From NCBI RefSeq assembly GCF_004138485.1, contig NZ_RYEV01000003.1, positions 62,001 to 126,000 on the forward strand: DNA of 64,000 bases. The letters are read 5' to 3'. The notes under the pieces were generated by a model that was not told where the DNA came from, made no database searches, and saw only the letters and a list, made by a program, of their open reading frames with translations. The DNA is from Peristeroidobacter soli (GTDB lineage Bacteria > Pseudomonadota > Gammaproteobacteria > Steroidobacterales > Steroidobacteraceae). Shown one piece after another: positions 36,468 to 45,757 of this stretch (positions within the stretch are counted from its first letter, which is position 1; every line of letters starts with the position of its first letter). The position numbers and the translations under genes are program-made.

Positions 36468-36580
36468 GGGTATTCCGATCCGTGTGGCCGCAGGCCCGCG
36501 GCAAAGGTCGCCATGCTAGCACCGCCGCCCGCTCACTGGTTTGCTAACATCCGATGCACGAAGCTCGAGAGGAACGACTC

Positions 36581-36892
36581 ATGAATGCCCAAGTAGACGT
36601 GACTACCGACCAGCTGGTCGCCGACCTGAAGACCGTCATGGAGGATGCCGAGGCGCTGCTCAAAGCCACCTCGACGCTCACCGGCGAGAAGATCCAGGAA
36701 GTGCGTGCGCGCGCCGAAGAGTCGCTGCGCCAGGCCAAGGTGCGCTTGAGCGAAGTCGAGGAAGAGGCGATGCGCCGCGCGCGTGAGATCGCCGACGCCG
36801 CCGACGAATACGTTCACGAGAATCCGTGGCAGTCGGTCGGCATTGCCGCCGGCATCGGTCTGGTGGTCGGACTGCTGCTCGCCCGTCGCTGA
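36581..36892 (+). CDS. DUF883 (ElaB/YqjD-type) membrane-anchored protein
   Basis: 103 aa from the ATG at 36581, with GAGAGG upstream. A long amphipathic helix (LVADLKTVMEDAEALLKATS onward) leads to a C-terminal membrane anchor, NPWQSVGIAAGIGLVVG, the DUF883 hallmark. E. coli relatives tether ribosomes to the inner membrane in stationary phase. It heads a yqjD-yqjE-yqjK-like trio (36581-37655). Confidence 0.92.
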   Translation: MNAQVDVTTDQLVADLKTVMEDAEALLKATSTLTGEKIQEVRARAEESLRQAKVRLSEVEEEAMRRAREIADAADEYVHENPWQSVGIAAGIGLVVGLLLARR

Positions 36893-36915
36893 GCGCGACG
36901 CGAGTCGACTCCGTC

Positions 36916-37362
36916 ATGGCAGTGGAAACCCACGATCCGCGCACCGGCGCCCAGAGCGCGCATGCCCGAAGCACGCAAGAAGGCGCGCGTCCGGTCGCCG
37001 GCCTGTTTCAGTCGCTCAACAACTTCCTGGCGACGTTCGTCGCCATCGTGCACACCCGGCTGGAGCTGCTGACCACCGAGTTGCAGGAAGAGGTGCGGCA
37101 GGTCGGCGGGATTCTGCTGTGGGCCTTCATCGCGGCGTTCGCGGCGATGATGGGCCTGTTCCTGGTGGCGCTGGCGGTGATCTTCGTGTTCTGGGACACG
37201 CACCGGCTGGCGGCCTCGGTGGCCATGGTCGGCATGTTCATCGTGGTCGCGGTCGTGGCCGGGTTGATACTCCGGCACAAGCTCAGCACCAAGCCGCCGT
37301 TGCTGGACGATACGCTGGCGGAGCTGGCCAAGGATCGGGATCAGCTGAAGGCGCGTCTGTGA
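36916..37362 (+). CDS. YqjE-like phage-holin-superfamily membrane protein
   Basis: 148 aa from the ATG at 36916. Residues about 30-65 (LFQSLNNFLATFVAIVHTRLELLTTE) and two membrane helices (about 70-95 and 105-128) match the holin superfamily 6/YqjE pattern, which is not necessarily a lysis holin. It sits 23 bp after the DUF883 gene and overlaps the next gene as GTGA. Confidence 0.9.
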   Translation: MAVETHDPRTGAQSAHARSTQEGARPVAGLFQSLNNFLATFVAIVHTRLELLTTELQEEVRQVGGILLWAFIAAFAAMMGLFLVALAVIFVFWDTHRLAASVAMVGMFIVVAVVAGLILRHKLSTKPPLLDDTLAELAKDRDQLKARL

Positions 37363-37655
37363 GCAGCGAGCGCTTCAATCAGTTGACGGCCAAGCATTCC
37401 AACCTGCGATTGCGCGCAGCCGTGCAGCGTCGCGCGCTGGGCTCGAACATGAATGAGATCGAGCATCACCTGAGCGGTCTGGATCGCGGTATCGGCGCCG
37501 CTCAGCGTGCGTTGAAAAATCCCGCCGTGCTGATTGGCGGCGTGGCGCTGGTCGCGTTGATCGGACCGAAACGGCTGATGCGTTGGGTGAGTCGCGGCGC
37601 GTTGGTATATACGACCGCGCGGCGCTTCATGCGCCTGCGCCCGCGTCAGGAGTGA
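37359..37655 (+). CDS. YqjK-like small protein
   Basis: 98 aa with a GTG start overlapping the yqjE-like stop. A basic helix (SERFNQLTAKHSNLRLRAAV) is followed by one hydrophobic segment (NPAVLIGGVALVALIGP) and a basic tail. Weakly conserved, recognised mainly by position after the DUF883 and YqjE-like genes. The end overlaps the convergent algR-like gene by 10 bp. Confidence 0.8.
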   Translation: MSSERFNQLTAKHSNLRLRAAVQRRALGSNMNEIEHHLSGLDRGIGAAQRALKNPAVLIGGVALVALIGPKRLMRWVSRGALVYTTARRFMRLRPRQE

Positions 37656-38389
37656 CTTTCGCCGCGAATGCGCCGGAGCAGCTCGGACGCGTGACGCCGG
37701 CTGACTTCCAGCACTTCACCGCATTCACGAACTCGCACGACGTACTGGCCTGAATCGGTGCGCTCCACCGCGGAGATGTATTTCTCCGCGATCAAAGCAT
37801 TGCGATGGATGCGCACGAAGTCCGGCGCGAACTCTTCGGCCAGCGCCTTCAACGATTCGTCGATCAGACTCTCGCCGCCCTTGTGGCGCACGGTCACGTA
37901 TTTCTGATCGGCGACGAAATAATAAATATCCGATAGCGGGATCAGCTTGAGCGTTTCGCCCAGCCGCGCGCAGATCTGTTCGCGACGATGCTCGAGTCGC
38001 GCGGTCTCGGCGACCTTCACCAGGCGCGTCGGAGAAATGCGCGACGCGTGGCGTAGCGCGTGAGCGAGCTTCTCTTTACGGACCGGCTTCAACAAATAGC
38101 CGACCGCTTCGGTCTCGAAAGCTTCGACGGCGTATTGATCGTAGGCGGTGGTGAAGATCACCGCCGGCGGATCTTCCAGCGAATCGATGTGACGTGCGAT
38201 CTGAATGCCGGACAGCCCGGGCATGCGCACATCGAGCAACACGACGTCGGGGCGCAGCTCGCCGCAGGTCGCCAATGCCTGCTCGCCGTTGTCGGCTTCG
38301 CCGACGACTTCGCAGTCCTCGATCTCTTCCAACAGCCGCCGCAACCGTTCCCGTGCCGGCGACTCGTCATCTACGATTAACAGACGCAT
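37646..38389 (-). CDS. algR: LytTR-type response regulator, AlgR-like
   Basis: 247 aa. A receiver domain with D7-D8 and phospho-acceptor D53 (VLLDVRMPG) and the LLKPVRK lysine is followed by a LytTR DNA-binding domain from about residue 140 (YVTVRHKGGESLIDESL, VRIHRNALI). The pairing with a LytS-type kinase 27 bp upstream is the AlgZ/AlgR arrangement, which in Pseudomonas controls alginate, twitching and virulence genes. The regulon here is unknown. Confidence 0.9.
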   Translation of the reverse strand: MRLLIVDDESPARERLRRLLEEIEDCEVVGEADNGEQALATCGELRPDVVLLDVRMPGLSGIQIARHIDSLEDPPAVIFTTAYDQYAVEAFETEAVGYLLKPVRKEKLAHALRHASRISPTRLVKVAETARLEHRREQICARLGETLKLIPLSDIYYFVADQKYVTVRHKGGESLIDESLKALAEEFAPDFVRIHRNALIAEKYISAVERTDSGQYVVRVRECGEVLEVSRRHASELLRRIRGESHS

Positions 38390-38416
38390 CTGTTTTGGTT
38401 ACCGCCCCAATGCCGG

Positions 38417-39532
38417 CTAGCCGTTTACCATATCCTCGCCAGCATACGGAAAGATCAGCCGGGCGCAAAATTCCCCTTCCCGCTGCTCGACCTCGACCCG
38501 GGCGCGGCCGGGCCAGGCCAGCTCCAGGCGCTGCCGGATGTTCTCCAACGCCATGCGATTGCCCTCGCGATTGGCGTAGCCGGTCTGAGTCAGAATGGGG
38601 TTGCGCACTTCGATGTGCACCTGGTCGTCCTGGCGGCGGCCGACGATGGAGATCTCGCCGCCGCGCGGCAGCGTCTCGACGCCGTGATACACGGCATTCT
38701 CGAGCAGCGGCTGCACGATCAGGCTCGGCACGAGCGCGCGCATCGGCAACTCATCGACGTCCCAGTGCACGGTGAGTCGATCGCCGAGGCGCAGTTGTTC
38801 GATGCGTTGATGAGTCCGCGCGATTTCCAGTTCGTCCTTGAGCGGAATGCGCGCGCTGGCATCGCTCAGGCTGGCGCGAAACAGATCGGCGAGATCTTCG
38901 ACCGCTTGCTCGGCGCGCTCCGGGCTGGAGCGCGTCAACGCGGCGATGGTGTTCATGCTGTTGAATAGGAAGTGCGGGCGAATGCGCGCTTGCAGAGCGC
39001 GGATGCGAGCGAGTGCTTCCTGCTCGATGCTGCGTTTCCACTCGGCGCTCACATAGAAATACCGCAGCGCCAGTGCGCTGATGATGAAGCCGACGACGAT
39101 ATTTCTCAGCACGAACCCGGCGTGATCGTGTGGAAAGAAGCCAGGCCCCGCGCTCATCGGGTCGCCGGCCCAGAACCGGCCCACTTGAAACACCGCTTCC
39201 GACACCAGGCCGATGGTCGCGACCAGCATGGCGATCGCGGCCATCGCCGCGCGCGCCGGTGGCATCGTTTGCAGCCACGGCCGCGAGCGGCACAGCACGG
39301 CGGAACAGGTAAGGCCGATCCACAAAAGAAACATCGAGCCGCCGGCCAGATCGGTCCAGAAATTATCGTGCAACGCCTGCCGGGCCAGCGCGATCACCAG
39401 CGCCACCAGTTCGGCGATCAGCACCACCACGAAAATGGCGGGCGAGGCGCAGAAATCCGGCAGAAAGAACGTCGGCGCCTTGGACGCAGGCGAGGTCGAC
39501 GTGGCGCGAGGTTCGGAGGCTGACGCCACCAT
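38417..39532 (-). CDS. algZ: LytS/AlgZ-type sensor histidine kinase
   Basis: 371 aa. Four or five membrane segments in the first ~170 residues, then a His_kinase domain with the phospho-His in RPHFLFNSMNTIAALTRSSP. An ATP-binding domain follows (LIVQPLLENAVYHGVETLPRGG). It lacks the classical HisKA H-box, as usual for this family. Partner of the AlgR-like regulator just downstream. Confidence 0.9.
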   Translation of the reverse strand: MVASASEPRATSTSPASKAPTFFLPDFCASPAIFVVVLIAELVALVIALARQALHDNFWTDLAGGSMFLLWIGLTCSAVLCRSRPWLQTMPPARAAMAAIAMLVATIGLVSEAVFQVGRFWAGDPMSAGPGFFPHDHAGFVLRNIVVGFIISALALRYFYVSAEWKRSIEQEALARIRALQARIRPHFLFNSMNTIAALTRSSPERAEQAVEDLADLFRASLSDASARIPLKDELEIARTHQRIEQLRLGDRLTVHWDVDELPMRALVPSLIVQPLLENAVYHGVETLPRGGEISIVGRRQDDQVHIEVRNPILTQTGYANREGNRMALENIRQRLELAWPGRARVEVEQREGEFCARLIFPYAGEDMVNG

Positions 39533-39544
39533 GAGGACCAGGCC

Positions 39545-40441
39545 CTAGGGTTTGTTGTCCCGGGCCGCGGCGAACAGCGCGTCCTTCAGGCGGAACAAGG
39601 TGGAGATGTCCTCGTCGCCATGACCTTGCTCGATCAGGCGCCGGTAATGAACCAGTGTCATCTCGATCAAGGGCAGCTGCACGCCGTGGCGGGCGGCCAT
39701 GGCGCGGCAGATCTTCAAATCTTTCTCGTGCAGCTTCACGCGGAAGCCAGCGGGGTAGGCGTCGCGCAAGATGTTGGGCGCGCGATTCACGAAGTACCAG
39801 CTGGAGCCCGCGCCTTTACCGAGCGTGTCGATGAGACGATCGAGCGGCAGATCCTCGGACTTCGCAAAGGCCATGGCCTCCGCGACCGCCTGGATCACGC
39901 CGGCGCACATGATTTGATTGGTGGCCTTCGCCGCCTGGCCGGAGCCGCTGGCGCCGAAGTGCGTGACCGCTTTGCCCATGGCCTGCAACACCGGCTGAGC
40001 GCGTTCGAAGGCTTTTTCATCGCCGCCGACCATGACGGCGAGCGTGCCATCGCGTGCGCCCTCGGTGCCGCCGCTGACGGGCGCGTCGAGGAATTGAGCG
40101 CCGGCCGCGTTCAAGCGATGAGCGGCGGTTCGCGCCGTGTCGGCGCTGATGGTGGAGCAGTCAATGACGATGGTGCCGCGCTTGATCACCGGCAACAGCT
40201 CATCGATCACGGCGAGCACGTCCGCATCGGCGGATACGCAGGTGACGATGACATCGCACAAGGGCGCGAGCTCGGCGAGCTTGGTGACGGCCTTGCAGCC
40301 GGTTTCTTGCGCGAGCGCGGTGGCTTTCTCAGCCGTTCGATTCCATACGGCGCTCAGCAGTCCCTGCTTGTGAAGATTGCGCGACATGCCCAGGCCCATC
40401 GCGCCCAGGCCGACAAATCCAGCTCGCAGGGTCACTGGCAC
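39545..40441 (-). CDS. beta-hydroxyacid dehydrogenase (3-hydroxyisobutyrate dehydrogenase-like)
   Basis: 298 aa. The Rossmann loop GFVGLGAMGLGMSRNL, the substrate motif DAPVSGGTEGARDGTLAVMVGG and the catalytic Lys in SGSGQAAKATNQIM are intact. Family substrates include 3-hydroxyisobutyrate, tartronate semialdehyde and other beta-hydroxyacids; context does not decide. The ATG lies 10 bp inside the end of the DUF4124 gene, suggesting co-transcription toward algZ-algR. Confidence 0.92.
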   Translation of the reverse strand: MPVTLRAGFVGLGAMGLGMSRNLHKQGLLSAVWNRTAEKATALAQETGCKAVTKLAELAPLCDVIVTCVSADADVLAVIDELLPVIKRGTIVIDCSTISADTARTAAHRLNAAGAQFLDAPVSGGTEGARDGTLAVMVGGDEKAFERAQPVLQAMGKAVTHFGASGSGQAAKATNQIMCAGVIQAVAEAMAFAKSEDLPLDRLIDTLGKGAGSSWYFVNRAPNILRDAYPAGFRVKLHEKDLKICRAMAARHGVQLPLIEMTLVHYRRLIEQGHGDEDISTLFRLKDALFAAARDNKP

Positions 40442-40884
40442 ATCACATCCATGGAAGCTTTGGCCGAGGCACGCGCGGCATCGAGCTCGGTGTCGGTGAG
40501 GTAGCGGCGCTCGCCATCCTTGCCGGCTTCATACAGTTTGGGTGAGTTCATGTATTTATCGTAGCGTTCGCGCGCCTTGATGCAACGGTCCGCCTTGTCT
40601 TTGGCGGTCGTTTCGGTGGCGGCCTTCTGGTCGGCCGGCGAATTGCCCGCGGCGGGGCGGGGGGCACTCGGGTTCGCGGCCTGAATCGCGGCCTGCGAAC
40701 GCTCCTGCGCGGCGATCACGTCGGTGCGCTGGGATTGGACGTTGAGCCGTTCAGCCGGCAATGACGGCGGCTTGTCGGTGTATTGGATGTTGCCTTTCTC
40801 GTCTTTGTACTTGTAGACGTCGGCAGCGGCGGTACCAGCCGCCAGCACCGCGGCCAGGGTCAGCAACAACACAGGTCTGATCAT
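40432..40884 (-). CDS. DUF4124 exported protein
   Basis: 150 aa from the ATG at 40882-40884, with GGAG upstream. A signal peptide (about 1-22) is followed by ADVYKYKDEKGNIQYTDKPP, the DUF4124 core. A Gln/Ala-rich stretch and a charged C-terminal helix follow. Periplasmic location is inferred. Function unknown. Confidence 0.88.
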   Translation of the reverse strand: MIRPVLLLTLAAVLAAGTAAADVYKYKDEKGNIQYTDKPPSLPAERLNVQSQRTDVIAAQERSQAAIQAANPSAPRPAAGNSPADQKAATETTAKDKADRCIKARERYDKYMNSPKLYEAGKDGERRYLTDTELDAARASAKASMDVMCQ

Positions 40885-40899
40885 GGCAGTCTCCAGCAA

Positions 40900-41247
<348 letters not shown>

Positions 41248-41364
41248 CTATGTAAAGAACGTCGGCAGTCTAACAGGACCGGTCCCAACCAGGGATTAAG
41301 ACAGTCCCTGTCATGCAGCAGGATTGAGCAGTGGTTCACGTTGTAGGGAAAGGGCGCGCCAAAG

Positions 41365-41390
41365 AAAACGGGCGCTTGCGCGCCCGTTTT
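41365..41390 (-). terminator. intrinsic terminator after amtB
   Basis: A perfect 11-bp stem AAAACGGGCGC/GCGCCCGTTTT (41365-41375 with 41380-41390) with a 4-nt loop. Its A/T-symmetric arms end in T4 on either strand; it lies 96 bp after the amtB stop. Confidence 0.85.
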
Positions 41391-41486
41391 CACCCCATGC
41401 CGTTATCGAATGTAGCTCGGTAAAAGTCACGCCTTTTGCCGAGCGTGTCGAAAGGGCCTCGGCCGCTTTCGACCAGACGCTCACCC

Positions 41487-43013
41487 TCAGAGGTTGTAGC
41501 CCCGCTCGCCATGCTCGGTCGTGTCCAGACCCTCGGTCTCGACTTCGTCGCTGACCCGCAGGCCGATGACCAGATCGATCAGCTTGAAGGCGATGAAGGA
41601 CACGACACCCGACCAGACGATCGTGGTGCCCACACCCCAGAGCTGGGAGATGACCTGCGTACCCATGCCCGCGTAGCCCCAGGTGCCGGCGACGTAGTCA
41701 TAGATGCCGGTGCCGCCCAGCGAGGGAGCGTTGAACACGCCCGTCAGGATGGCGCCGAGGATGCCGCCGACGCAGTGGACGCCGAACACGTCCAGCGAGT
41801 CGTCGTAGCCCAGGGCCGCCTTCAACTTGGTGACCGCGAACAGGCAGACCGCGCCGGCCAGCAAGCCGATGACGATCGCGCCCATCGGGCCGACCCAACC
41901 GCAGGCCGGAGTGATGGCGACCAGGCCAGCCACCGCGCCCGAAGCCGCGCCGAGCATCGTCGGCGTGCCGCGGAAGATCCACTCAGCGAAGGTCCAGGCG
42001 ATGACCGCGGCGGCGGTGGCGACGAAGGTGTTGAGGAACACCTGCGCGGCGAACGCATTCGACTCGAGGTTCGAGCCGACGTTGAAGCCGAACCAACCCA
42101 CCCACAGCAGGGAGGCACCGACCATGATCAGCGGCACGTTGTGCGGCGTCATCGCCGTGGTGCCGTAGCCCTTGCGTTTGCCAACCAGGATGCAGCCCAC
42201 GAGGCCGGCGATACCCGCGTTGATGTGCACGACCGTGCCGCCCGCGAAGTCGAGCGCGCCTTTCTGGAAGAGGAAGCCCGCGCCGGCAGTGGCAGCGGCA
42301 GCGGCATCGGCCGTCGTGTACGCATCCGGACCCGCCCAGAACCACACCATGTGCGCGACCGGCAGGTAAGCGAACGTGAACCACAGAACGATGAAGGCCA
42401 GTACCGCGGAGAACTTCATGCGCTCGGCGAACGCGCCGACGATCAAGCACGGCGTGATCGCTGCGAACGTCATCTGGAACGCGGCGTACAGATACTCAGG
42501 AATGTAGATGCCCTTGCTGAAGGTCGCCGCGGGCGTCAGGTTGCCGGCCGCGTCGAGCATGCCCGCGAGGAACATGCGGTCGAAGCCGCCGAAGAATGCG
42601 TTACCGCTGGTGAACGCGACGCTGTAGCCGTAGATGGCGTAAAGCACCGCGAGCAAGCTGAAGGTGACGAAGACTTGCATCGACACCGACAGCACGTTCT
42701 TCGAGCGGACCATGCCGCCGTAGAACAGTGCCAGGCCCGGCACCGCCATCAGGATGACCAGCAGCGTGCTGACCATCATCCAGGAGATATCACCCTTGTC
42801 GTAAGTCGGAGCTGCGGGCGCGGCTGCTGCTTCGGCCGGAGCGGCGGCTTCAGCCGGCGCGGCCTCCGCAGGCGCAGCTGTAGCAGCTGCAGGTTCCGCG
42901 GCTGGAGCGTCTTGCGCCAACGCCATGTCGGGCGCTGCGATCGTCACGAATGCGACAATCGCGAGGCTCCATAGGTAAGTGAGCACGCGGCTCGTTGCCA
43001 AGGGTTTCTTCAC
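41487..43013 (-). CDS. amtB: ammonium transporter AmtB
   Basis: 508 aa from a GTG at 43011-43013 that has AGGAG upstream; the frame extends to 43082 but that overlaps glnK. A signal peptide (about 1-33, ending ALA-Q) precedes a ~35-residue Ala/Pro/Glu low-complexity linker and then eleven transmembrane helices. Conserved Amt residues are visible (GLALFYGGMVRSKN, DFAGGTVVHINAG, GWFGFNVGS, GVHCVGGILG). The encoded channel conducts ammonium and is normally blocked by GlnK, the preceding gene. Confidence 0.97.
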   Translation of the reverse strand: MKKPLATSRVLTYLWSLAIVAFVTIAAPDMALAQDAPAAEPAAATAAPAEAAPAEAAAPAEAAAAPAAPTYDKGDISWMMVSTLLVILMAVPGLALFYGGMVRSKNVLSVSMQVFVTFSLLAVLYAIYGYSVAFTSGNAFFGGFDRMFLAGMLDAAGNLTPAATFSKGIYIPEYLYAAFQMTFAAITPCLIVGAFAERMKFSAVLAFIVLWFTFAYLPVAHMVWFWAGPDAYTTADAAAAATAGAGFLFQKGALDFAGGTVVHINAGIAGLVGCILVGKRKGYGTTAMTPHNVPLIMVGASLLWVGWFGFNVGSNLESNAFAAQVFLNTFVATAAAVIAWTFAEWIFRGTPTMLGAASGAVAGLVAITPACGWVGPMGAIVIGLLAGAVCLFAVTKLKAALGYDDSLDVFGVHCVGGILGAILTGVFNAPSLGGTGIYDYVAGTWGYAGMGTQVISQLWGVGTTIVWSGVVSFIAFKLIDLVIGLRVSDEVETEGLDTTEHGERGYNL

Positions 43014-43078
43014 TGTCGTTCTCCTACGAAGAGATAGATCGTTTGTTTGCCAGGTGCTGCTGTTGAGGAAAAAGAAAC

Positions 43079-43435
<357 letters not shown>

Positions 43436-43523
43436 TCATGGGCGCGTGCTTTGAAGGATTAGTCATGACCAGTCATGACCCGTCGTAGTAATTCCCCGCT
43501 TCCCAAGCGCGCCGCATCGGAAA

Positions 43524-43539
43524 TGCATCATCTGTGCCA
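43524..43539 (-). promoter_or_regulatory. sigma-54 promoter of glnK-amtB
   Basis: On the minus strand TGGCACAGATGATGCA matches the -24/-12 consensus TGGCAC-N5-TTGCA at all but one position, with correct GG-N10-GC spacing. The transcript would begin near 43513. Confidence 0.8.
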
Positions 43540-43591
43540 CGAATTCGTGCAAGCAAACCAACGCCGCGCTGGCTGAGAACAGGGCGTCGGC

Positions 43592-43606
43592 GCACTCTCC
43601 CGGTGC
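43592..43606. promoter_or_regulatory. candidate NtrC binding site
   Basis: GCACTCTCCCGGTGC matches the NtrC core GCACC-N5-GGTGC with one mismatch. It lies about 85 bp upstream of the predicted sigma-54 start, in the usual enhancer range. The rest of the 319-bp gap 43418-43736 between glnK and ubiK shows no gene. Confidence 0.5.
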
Positions 43607-43736
43607 GAAAAATCCGCCCGTTTGCTTCAACTCGGAGCAAAATGCCGGCTGGCTGCCCCGTAACCGTGGAGCGATGACCACGAACGGGCGATTTTGAGGC
43701 TTAATGCCGATCCTGAATCCGTTAGGAGTCTGATCC

Positions 43737-43979
43737 GTGGACCCCCGCTCACTCGATGACCTCGCCCGCCGTCTTGCTTCCGCCGTGCCGCCCGGAGTGC
43801 AGGCGCTGCGTCGCGATCTGGAAGAAAACTTCAAGGCCGTGTTGCAAGCCGGGTTGAGCAAGCTCGACCTGGTGTCGCGTCAGGAATTCGATGTACAAGC
43901 CGGCGTCCTGCGCCGGACCCGCGAGAAACTCGAAGCGCTGGAAGCGCGGCTGGCGGAGTTGGAAAAGAAAAATCCCTAG
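43737..43979 (+). CDS. ubiK: ubiquinone biosynthesis accessory factor UbiK (BMFP)
   Basis: 80 aa with a GTG start preceded by AGGAG. SLDDLARRLASAVPPGVQAL, RRDLEENFKAVLQAGLSKLD and a C-terminal coiled coil (EKLEALEARLAELEKK) are the YqiC/BMFP pattern. UbiK binds UbiJ and membranes in the Ubi complex; ubiJ is at 20535. Confidence 0.92.
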   Translation: MDPRSLDDLARRLASAVPPGVQALRRDLEENFKAVLQAGLSKLDLVSRQEFDVQAGVLRRTREKLEALEARLAELEKKNP

Positions 43980-44154
43980 CTGATTTTCGCTGGCGCCGCG
44001 GAGGGATTTCGCGGCGATTCGCCCGCTCAACAGCGAGCTGGCATTCACTTGCCCATGATCGAATGACGCCGATGGCCGCGGCTGCGCGTGGCCCGCACGG
44101 GCGCTGTTGCGTTCGTTGATCACAACGGCCAGGGAATGTTTCAGGAGGCCACGG

Positions 44155-45672
44155 ATGGCAATGGCGACTGTCTTGAGTCGGGCGCAGCACGGCATGGACG
44201 CGCCGCTGGTGCGCGTCGAAATCGATATCGGCGGCGGCCTGCCGCGCTTCACTATCGTCGGCCTGGCCGAGGCCGTTGTGAGGGAGAGTCGCGACCGCGT
44301 GCGCGCGGCCATCATGAATTGCGGCTTCGAGATGCCGGACGGTCGCGTTACGGTGAATCTGTCTCCGGCCGATCTTCCCAAGGACGGCGGTCGCTACGAT
44401 CTTCCCATCGCGCTCGGTCTCTTGCTCGCGTCCGGTCAGCTGCCTGCGGAATCGTTGTGCGATTGTGAGTTCTATGGCGAGCTGTCACTCAGCGGCGAAG
44501 TGCAATCGATGCAAGGCGTGTTGCTCGCCGCCGTCGCGGCGACCCGGGCTAAACATTCCATTTTCGTTCCGCGTGCCAACGTTGCTGAGGCCGCGCTCGT
44601 CACCGGATGTCGTATCGCGATCGCATCCAGCTTGCCCGATGTAGTGGCTCACGCCACTGGCAAAGCTCCGTTGTATTTCATTACCGGCGCCGCGCCTGAT
44701 AGCGCGACTGACATCGATGCAGATCTTTGCGATGTGCGCGGACAGGAAACAGCCAAGCGTGCGTTGGAAATCGCCGCCGCCGGCGCACACTCGTTGCTTC
44801 TCATTGGTCCACCCGGCACAGGCAAGAGCATGCTCGCGCAACGCCTGCCCGGCCTGTTGCCGCCGATGAGCGAGGACGAAGCCCTTGAAGTCGCCGCCGT
44901 GCGCAGCGTCGCGCGACTTCCTATCGATACATCGCGCTGGCGAACGCGGCCGTTTCGGACTCCGCATCACTCCGCTTCTTCAGTGGCGTTGGTCGGAGGC
45001 GGATCCCGGCCGCGCCCCGGTGAAATCTCATTGGCTCATCACGGTGTGTTGTTCTTGGACGAGTTGCCGGAATACGAGCGTGGGGCGCTCGAAGTACTGC
45101 GCGAACCGTTGGAGACGGGCGTCATCACCATCTCTCGCGCCGCGCAGCAGGCCGAATTCCCGGCCTCTTTCCAGTTCGTCGCGGCGATGAACCCTTGCCC
45201 GTGCGGCTACTTGGGCGACGAGCGCGGCATTTGCCACTGCACCTCCGAGCAAGTCCGCAAATACACGAACCGGCTGTCGGGGCCGCTGATCGATCGCCTC
45301 GACCTGCATGTCGAGGTGCTTCGCGTTCCGCATGGGCTGTTGCGTGCGGACATCGTGAAAGCCGAGACAAGCGCTGCCGTCGCTGCCCGTGTCGCACGCG
45401 TGCGCGAGCTGCAGCACGATCGGCAGGGCTGTACGAACGCCCGGTTGAACGGACGGGAGACGGAACGCCTCTGTTGCCCGACCGCCGCCGGCCGGCAGCT
45501 ACTGGATCGCGCGGCCAACAAACTCGCATTCTCCGCGCGTGCTTATCACCGCGTATTGAAAGTCGCCCGGACCATTGCCGATCTCACCGGCGCCTCGGCG
45601 GTCGACACGCCGCATGTGAGCGAGGCGATGATGCTCAGGAAACTGGACCGGAACTCGAATCCGGCACGGTGA
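44155..45672 (+). CDS. comM: ComM/YifB-type AAA+ Mg-chelatase-like protein
   Basis: 505 aa from the ATG at 44155, six bases after AGGAGG; the frame is open from 44107. The N-terminal Lon-like domain (GGGLPRFTIVGLAEAVVRESRDRVRAA) is followed by the Walker A LIGPPGTGKSML and Walker B FLDELPEY motifs. A zinc-like CPCGYLGDERGICHC loop and a C-terminal Mg_chelatase_C region follow. ComM is a helicase that drives branch migration in natural transformation. Confidence 0.95.
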   Translation: MAMATVLSRAQHGMDAPLVRVEIDIGGGLPRFTIVGLAEAVVRESRDRVRAAIMNCGFEMPDGRVTVNLSPADLPKDGGRYDLPIALGLLLASGQLPAESLCDCEFYGELSLSGEVQSMQGVLLAAVAATRAKHSIFVPRANVAEAALVTGCRIAIASSLPDVVAHATGKAPLYFITGAAPDSATDIDADLCDVRGQETAKRALEIAAAGAHSLLLIGPPGTGKSMLAQRLPGLLPPMSEDEALEVAAVRSVARLPIDTSRWRTRPFRTPHHSASSVALVGGGSRPRPGEISLAHHGVLFLDELPEYERGALEVLREPLETGVITISRAAQQAEFPASFQFVAAMNPCPCGYLGDERGICHCTSEQVRKYTNRLSGPLIDRLDLHVEVLRVPHGLLRADIVKAETSAAVAARVARVRELQHDRQGCTNARLNGRETERLCCPTAAGRQLLDRAANKLAFSARAYHRVLKVARTIADLTGASAVDTPHVSEAMMLRKLDRNSNPAR

Positions 45673-45757
45673 AGCCGGCGCCGGACCGAGGCCGGATCGT
45701 TAAATGAGCGGTCCTCGCGGAGTACCGTTTTCGCGGGGCTCGTCGTCATAGTGGGGC

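Noticed and set aside
35317-36522. 401-codon minus-strand ORF overlapping the AI-2E gene
   Set aside because: Same strand, other frame; the overlapping frame has the membrane helices and family motifs.
36916-37362. Phage lysis holin
   Set aside because: Although the fold is placed in a holin superfamily, it sits in the chromosomal yqjDEK-like trio with no other phage gene.
41436-42974. 512-codon plus-strand ORF opposite amtB
   Set aside because: Antisense of amtB; Asp/His/Arg-rich repeats arise from the reverse of Gly/Ala/Val codons.
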